From assembly GCF_000208745.1 (NCBI RefSeq), contig NC_030856.1:13866820-13930819 (forward strand): a DNA stretch of 64,000 nt, given 5' to 3'. The notes beneath the pieces were generated by a model. The model was not told where the DNA came from, searched no databases, and saw only the letters and a program-made list of their open reading frames with translations. Source of the stretch: Theobroma cacao. Taxonomy: Eukaryota; Streptophyta; Magnoliopsida; Malvales; Malvaceae. Of this stretch, positions 57,224 through 64,000 are shown one piece after another. Every line of letters begins with the position of its first letter. Within the stretch, counting starts at the first letter, position 1. Made by a program: the position numbers and the translations under genes.

Positions 57224-59010
57224 AAGATTTCTTTGTATATCTAAATAATTCAAATTTGTTGACTAAAAATATTATCAAATCTAGTCAAGCTATGAAAATT
57301 GAGAATAGAAATTTATCTCTAGTTGCCCCAAATTTCTAAAGGGATTCTCTCTCTTCTTCACTTTCCTCAATCTCCACTTCCTTTAAAGAAACAAAAGTTT
57401 TAAGCTTAAAGTATTTCAGCTCATAAAACCTCTAATTTCATGGTTTCTAAATTTTCAAAATTTATTTTCTAATTTTCTATATTTCTATCTCTTGAAAATG
57501 TTTGGGTTTTGTTGATTTTTCACCTCCAAGCTCACCAAGGTAAAGAATTTACAAATTTGAATAGTTAATTTAATGAGTTTATGATTTAAACTAGATTTCT
57601 ATGTTGAATTTAAGTTAGGATACAGTGTAGTTAAAATTAGTTTATAAATTTAATTAATTTCAAATTTTAAGATTTAATGTGAGTTACATGTTGTTTGTGG
57701 ACAATTTAGGCATTGTTGAGGCTTCAAGATTCCACATTCATTGAACTCTCGATAGTTGGTAATTAATTATGTTTCAAAAAAAAGTTAGTAATTAATGAGT
57801 GTCAAGAAAGATCTTGTGGTGAACGGATATCTATTTTTAAACCTATTTTCATATGTTAATCATGTAATATTTTAAGTACCATTCATGATATGAAAATATT
57901 GTTAGACACATGATATATGAGCTATTATGATGTTAAAATGTTAGCTCAAATAGAATAAATCTCAGAGGGGTTGAATTGAAGGTTTATTTATTTTTTTTTT
58001 TGAGTTTAAGACTCAAAAAGCTTGCTTTGATGAAGAATTTTTTTCTTTAGAGACTTTTGCATGGACGAAAATATTTTTAAAGAATTTACTTTACAAAAAT
58101 AAATATAGAAGAAAGGAGAACAACTCAACACACTTAGTTTATAGAGGTTCAGTTTCTTTGCTTACATCTTCTCCCTTAGATCACTAAGAAATTTAAAATT
58201 CACTATTCAAAATGCTTTTTAAGGATAAACCAAAGCCTCACAATAGTTTTTTCAAAAGCTTAGACTTAACCCCTCTACTTTTTAATGGTTAAGGAAGAAC
58301 CTTTACAATCCAATACACAAAAGATGAAGTGAAAGCTTTAATGCCTTTAAAAGGCTAATGATTATAATGAGTACAGGATGAGTACAAGGACTATCACAAG
58401 AAAATAATGGCAATCAAAGCTCTAGATGTGATACAATGAGCAACTAAAGAGATGAGAGAAAAGGAGAGAATTTTATAATTTCTAAAAAGATTCTTGTTCT
58501 CTGCTCAAAAGAATGTTTTTCAATGCCTTTTCATTATGTCAAATCAAGTTGAAAACTGGTATTTATACTTAAGGAAGCTCGAAAGTCATTCTTCATATTT
58601 TGTACCAAAAATAGCCATTATTTATGTCTTTTCATGCTTATGTGTTATGAGCAATCAGTGCTTTTTGTTAAGGTATCGATACTTGTCTCCCAAGTTTCCT
58701 GGGTGTCGATACTTCTTTTTGGGTTATCGATTCTTTCAAGATGTAATGCTCTTTGTTTGAAATGTATTGGTACTTCTCGTCTAGGTATTGATACTTTGGA
58801 AGTTGACTCCTGATCTTCGACTTTTTATCTAGCAAAGGTGCTGAGACCTAAGGGTTGGTATTGATACTTTGATGCGTGACATGAATGAGATATCAATACT
58901 TTACCTTGGAGTATCAATATCTTTTAGACAAAATGGTTTATATCTAAAAGGTATCGATACTTTGTCACAAGGTATCAACACTTTTGAAACAGAATGGTCT
59001 CTACTCAAAA
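57224..59010. repeat. Non-coding region; copia-like LTR debris with GTATCGATAC cluster
   Basis: 57960-58300 contains GAGGGGTTGAATTGAAGG, AACTCAACACACTTAG and TATAGAGGTTC, phrases usual in copia-type LTRs. 58673-58985 is rich in (G)GTATCGATAC variants, including CAGAATGG. It is cut at 59010 by the next LTR. 57224-57950 shows no recognisable feature. Confidence 0.5.
58673..58985. repeat. GTATCGATAC motif cluster (about 10 variants)
   Basis: GGTATCGATACTT at 58672 and again near 58952; variants GTGTCGATACTT, GTTATCGATTCTT, GTATTGGTACTT, GTATTGATACTT (twice), ATATCAATACTT, GTATCAATATCTT, GTATCAACACTT. The last, with TTTTGAAACAGAATGG, matches in reverse the LTR cluster near 23290. Confidence 0.75.
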
Positions 59011-62000
59011 TGTAACGACCCCTCCCGGGTCCCTACTGGCGTCTGAGACCTCTGGAAGATCCCGTCAAGTCCTGAACAAGCCTTAATGAATATTCTCAAT
59101 AACTCACTATACACGACCATCAATTAATGTTACTGCTTAATCATATACATTCCCATATCATGACTTGAAAACATAAAAATAATGAAACAATGCAATTTTT
59201 TTTTTTGAATCATGTAGTCGTGAACATGTATATACAATAGAGTCTAACTTTTTCAATTTGTCATTTATACCAAAAACCAATATCTATTACACCTTAAATA
59301 GTATGGTGTTACAACACGACCTCTGATAGAGGAGCGACTCGGGATAACATGCTACAAGATGCCTTTACCTATCCATGGTGGACCGTACAAGTTGATGATT
59401 ACACGCTTGACTGATCCCTGTCTGTAAAAGAGGAAAAAGAGGGGTGTGAGTCTCACAGACTCAGTGATCATCGGCTCTGTGAGTAGGGCGTAGATGAGAA
59501 AAAAGCAAATAGCAGATCAGTTGAATATAAAAATGTAGGATTACAAAAACAATTTATTTCAAAAGGGAGTTTGTGCCTTATATGAAAAATCGAGGATTTC
59601 TTACGCATTGTAAACACTTCAATTGGTAAATCAACCAAGGTAGATAAAAGTTTTTGCTACAAAACAGATCAATAACCTTATTCAAGTTAATCATTTGAAA
59701 TATTGAATTAAAATAATTTTACATAAACAAAATTTTATCGTCAAAATCAATTGACATTTTACTCAAATCAAATCAGTATATTCAGCAAGCTCCCATGAAA
59801 TCGAATGTTAATCAAACTCATACGAAAATGACAAATCACCTTGCACTCGAGGAGTTAAAATTCATTTCACTGTAAAAATAAGGGGAGCTGCAGAAAAACC
59901 ATTAAATTTCGTTTTCACCATGCAAGAAATAAAAGTTTGAAAACCCAAAGAGATTTTTAGTCTCGAGTAGGAGATCAAATAAAACTTGTGGTCCCGTTAC
60001 CATGTAATAACATCTGGGAGCCTCGCTTCACCGGATCCCACATGCCATGGCAGTCTCCACGATGTTGGCCCACATCGAAAAATCCAGCTGTCATAATCGC
60101 GTAATCATTTGGTGGCCTAGCCACGCATACACATATCACAGGTCGTGGTCCCCACCATGCCTAACCGCCCGTCAGTGACCCGAAGGTTCTCTAGCTAGAG
60201 CTCACTCGTGCATGAGGGTCACACTTAACCGAAGTGATAACCGACCTACTCTCGAATCTTTTGGTTTATAAAACCATTTTAGAAATCACTTTATGTCCTT
60301 GAAATCTCGTTTCAAATTATTTCCAAAGCATTCAACATAGGGTATGATAAAATCTACCATTTTCTCAAAATATATTTACACATGAATTTCAAAACAATAA
60401 TTCGCATGGTGAATAAGCAATATAACCATGAATGCACACTGCATAATATAAGGCACAGATTTTGAGGCAAAACAGTGTGAAGGGCTTGTTTCCCGTATTT
60501 CCAAAACACTTTACATATAATTTATACATATATATATTCAAAATGATTTCTAAGCGTAATTTGCAACCACAATTTCCTAAGATTGCTACCAGCATATGCT
60601 ATCCACAATTTTCACGTTTAAAATAAATCATACGTATAGGTATATATTTATGAAAATTTTAAAAATTGCACGCTCTACTCACCTCACAATAGCGGGATTG
60701 CTACGTCGCTATTGATTCGTACGTGTGTATAATCATTCCTATTTGCATGTCACATACTTCGTCCGACACGCTTCCACACAAACTTTCCTAGCAACAATTT
60801 AAACCCAATATACTTAATCACACACTTGTATGGGGAGCAGCTTGATAAAAAATCCTTAACCAAATTGCATATTTTTCATCCAAAATAGGCACAATATTAA
60901 ACCACCCATAAAGCTTAATATAATGCTAACTTACCATTTTTTTTTAAATTTGGCTACTCCCTTATTTTCCCCACATGGGTGGCTGCCCAATTCATCACCT
61001 TTTACCATATTTTTTTTCTCTTTCTTCTTTCTTTTCTTCCCCTGCCAACCTTCCTTCTCTTTTTTCCTTTCCTTTCTTCTTTCTCTTTTTCTAGGCTTTT
61101 GGCTGAATTTTCTACTCTTTTCAACCCAAAAAAATCAGCAGCCAAAGGTGTTAATTTTAGCCTCAAAAATCAGCAACCAAAGCTGCTTATTTCACCCTCA
61201 AAACTAGCAATCAACACCTCAAGAATCAGCCCCCAAAGTCGCTCTTTTCAACCTTCAAAAATCAGTTCTTTCCTTCTCCAAAATTTACAGCAAAAACTCT
61301 ATCTTTTTCCTCTCAAAATTTGGCAGCAAAAAGCCTTTCCCTTCACTCCTCTAAGCAGTGACTTTCCCCTTTTGCTCTCTCTCTCTCTTATGCCCAACAC
61401 CTTATTTTCTTTCTTTTTCTTCTCTTCCACTAACTGACTTCTCTCTTTCCTCTTTTTATTCTCCCTTTGTTTGGTCCTTGGTTAAAATATTTTAAAGTGT
61501 TCTTTTGTTTCTCAAATGGCTGGCTAATGCAAGCAAAACAAAGCCAAATGATGATATTTTTATCATATATATATATATATATATATATTTGAACTACAAT
61601 TGTTGCGTTGCAGCTGGACATGTCTTGTCCCCTCACCCATTTCTTTTATTTATTTCATTTATCTTTCACCCTTTATTGTTTTGGCCGACCACTACATCTT
61701 TTCTTCCTTTATGGTTTACTTTCTTTATTATTTTTTTTCTATCTTATCCTTCTCTCCATTTTGGTCACATGGGCGGCTAGCCCATGAACCCATGCCTTCC
61801 TTTGACTTTTCCTCATCTAATTCATGTTTTAAAGCTCATGGCCAACCTTTAAAGAATCTTTCCCATCCGTCACCTCCATTCTTTTTTTTTTTTTATCTCC
61901 TTGGTTCTCTTTCTTTATTTATCCATCCATTTAATTTACATATCATTTCACATACATTTTTCTTTTTAATGCCACCATATCATTCAATAATATCTCATTA

Positions 62001-62504
62001 GCCTTCAAATATTAAAATTACACATAACCCTTAATTTTTCTTTATTTATCGTATAACCCTCCAAACTTTCTTCTTTTATAATTTGATCCTTCCGACACGT
62101 TTTAAAATTCTCATTTCTTTCTATCTTTCTTCCTTTATACGTATACAATCAAAATAGCGAAGTTGCATTTCAACGCTGTATCAACATAATATTTAAATAT
62201 TTACTCACTCGCACTAGCTCAATTTTAATACAAGCATGCGGGTCTCACTTACGTCATTTATCTCCAAAAATTCATTCGTTCTTCTTCTCCCCCACTTAAA
62301 TTGATCATATAATTCTTCTTCAAACTGATTTCCTTAATTAATAAAATATTAATATTTTAATATTATTTTATTCATAAAAATATTTTATTCTAAAATATTC
62401 TTCTCGTTCGTAATTGCTCTTTGACACTTAAATTTATATTAAGTGACCCTTCGTCTTATCGATAGGGTCTTATTGAGTGCTAAACGAGGTCACGGGGTGT
62501 TACA
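59011..62504 (-). repeat. LTR (3.5 kb) of a second large LTR element
   Basis: TGTAACGACCCC at 59011 to CGGGGTGTTACA at 62504. Immediately right of it the - strand polypurine tract ATTAAGTGGGGGAGAT lies at 62505-62520, so this is the 3' LTR of a - strand element whose 5' LTR lies beyond the window. No coding: the F/S-rich ORFs at 60923-62001 come from a pyrimidine-rich stretch. Contains a (TA)12 run. Confidence 0.85.
61565..61588. repeat. (AT)12 microsatellite
   Basis: Twenty-four bases of perfect AT repeats inside the LTR. Confidence 0.95.
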
Positions 62505-63663
62505 ATCTCCCCCACTTAATTAGAATTCGTCCTCGAATTCACATCAGCATTAGGTTACTATTGTCATTTTACAATCGTACTTCACTTCCTTCTTCATAGG
62601 AATTTTAAGCTATCCGCTTCATTTATTTTTGTTTCAACTAAAACACGTTACATAGGTCCCTTGTCATCTTAGAAATCAAAACCACGATACTATTCACAAT
62701 TGTCTTCTATTATCACCATGATCCTAAGTATGCCTTGAACTCCATTATTAATTTGTAAACATATTTCCATCTTAATCCTGCCAATTTCGATCATAATCAT
62801 GGTTACTTATATATGCCCAATCATTATATGTTTATTTCATTTCGTGTTAAACTTCTCAACATTCATTCATCTTGGTCCCATATACTACAGCATAACTCAA
62901 AACACTATAAACACACCATTTTCATTCCTATGCATATTTTCAACATTGGGGGAGGTTAAAGCCTTCAATTATTCCCACATACGTCATTCCTCATGTAATC
63001 CATATGAACCCACATTATGCCTATGCATAATTTCACATAATTTACATGCTTAAATCTTTCTTTATTAGTTCCAATCATGTATATATATTTATATATAAAT
63101 ATATATAAATTTCATTATACCATGTATCCTTACATCACCTTGTCGTTACCCACATCTCAATCACTAAATATCATTTCCATCTAGTTATATCCATGTATGC
63201 TTTATGATTTTATTAACCTTTTAGGTTCATCTTTACTAGATCACTGTATCTCATGTAATATTGCAATTCTTAAAAGTCACCCTCGTTTCTCATTTACCTT
63301 TTGTACTTCCATCGTATATGTCCTTGTTCATTTTAAAATTAGTTAATCACTTAAGATTTAAATTAGTCGAGGTCATGCACACTTCTTGCTTTTTTTTTTA
63401 ATTCTAATTTCCACCTTAGGGAATTCTTATTAACCAGTTTCATTATCGGGATTGCCTTCAATCATCTTATACTATTCCTTTACACCAATATACCATTATT
63501 TTCCTTTTAACATCTACACATTCAATGCTGGCAATTACAACAACTTGAAATAGGATTTTACTTAAGTACATCTTAATATCATTGCCAATATCCCTTTTCA
63601 AACTTACATCACGTGATCACATAACCCATGGTTTAGCCATTAGGCTCCTCGACAGTTCCAAAT
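62505..63663 (-). other. Internal region of the second large LTR element (partial)
   Basis: Starts with the polypurine tract. No coding. Parts read like the internal region 30588-34150 (AATCACTTAAGA near 63348 versus 31112; TTAGCCATTAGGCTCCTCGACA near 63632 versus 31507). Interrupted at 63664 by another LTR. Confidence 0.7.
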
Positions 63664-64000
63664 TGTCACGACCTGGAACTCCCCATCGTGCCCGTGACAA
63701 CCGTCGTGAGGTCTTGACAGACATTCTTCACCACAAATGCCGATCGAAACCCCGCAAGGCTTAGCATCAACTTTCGCATCTCCCCGGTGAGCAACAGTTA
63801 TTAAATCTCGCATTTCAAAAAAATCATAAGTCATTTTCAAATAAGAACAATAAAATATTATTTTCTGGCTCATAGGGGCATTTTCGTAATTTTTCGTCAA
63901 AAATCTCAAAACTTGCTAAAAATGTAGTAGGTAAGTAGAAAATATATATTTAATGATTTAAAAACAAATTAAGTATCTAAAATGTTCATTTGAAAGTAAA
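63664..64000 (-). mobile_element. Partial LTR inserted in the second element
   Basis: TGTCACGACCTGGAACTCCC begins a copy of the LTR family of 27462-37134 and continues collinearly (GGAACCCCGC-type, GCATCTCCCCGGTGAGC, ATTATTTTCTGGCTCA) to the window edge. The bases before it are not a primer site, so it is an insertion rather than this element's own LTR. It could be a solo LTR or the left LTR of a full copy. Confidence 0.8.

Noticed and set aside
60923..62001. F/S/L-rich ORFs of 94-152 codons
   Set aside because: They come from a pyrimidine-rich stretch of an LTR, have no domain, overlap each other in different frames and have no plausible gene context.

Overview
This is plant nuclear DNA. 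It has AT-rich intergenic sequence, GT-AG introns with 5'UTR introns, a Raf-like plant kinase and a GRAS transcription factor, surrounded by nested LTR retrotransposons, SINE-like elements and MITEs. The gene content and LTR families fit a eudicot. A Malvaceae tree such as cacao is my impression only and is not proven here.

Layout. 1-1440 is an LTR-like fragment cut by the window edge. 1441-3240 is promoter-side sequence. 3240-15032 is one gene on the + strand: two 5'UTR exons, short upstream ORFs, then a nine-exon coding region (6988-15032) for a ~1240-residue PB1-domain Raf-like (group B4 type) MAPKKK. Its introns carry a non-autonomous hAT-type element (4259-5456) and a short SINE with perfect 15-bp target duplications (12741-12840). 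A LINE-like 3' fragment with a 17-bp target duplication sits at 15605-16048. 16670-18235 is an intronless GRAS gene on the - strand, convergent with the kinase. No intact host gene is visible after about 18.3 kb.

The right-hand ~43 kb is a transposon graveyard. It holds: a 3.5-kb LTR-like element (20687-24198) with 80-bp subrepeats and GTATCGATAC palindrome clusters; a complete 9.67-kb large non-autonomous LTR element (27462-37134; ~3-kb LTRs, 3.56-kb internal region without protein coding, initiator-Met-tRNA primer site, CCCTT target duplication); a decayed Athila-type gypsy element (about 37640-42310); two copies of a ~650-bp repeat (24966-25629 and 44098-44731); a tandem array of 13 LTRs of a miniature retrotransposon (TRIM) at 47981-55519, bounded as a whole by one 5-bp target duplication (GAATG) and itself interrupted by a 2.98-kb solo LTR (51990-54966); a Harbinger-like MITE (56342-57220); and the left part of a second large LTR element (59011 onward) with another LTR inserted in it at 63664.

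The two genes show no obvious functional link. The kinase belongs to a family tied to osmotic/ABA and auxin-related signalling. The GRAS protein lacks DELLA motifs and may belong to the mycorrhiza-associated RAD1-like clade. The most unusual structures are the TRIM array and the non-coding large LTR elements, whose internal regions resemble each other. Boundaries of intact elements were set by reading TG...CA ends and flanking duplications. All similarity statements are by eye.
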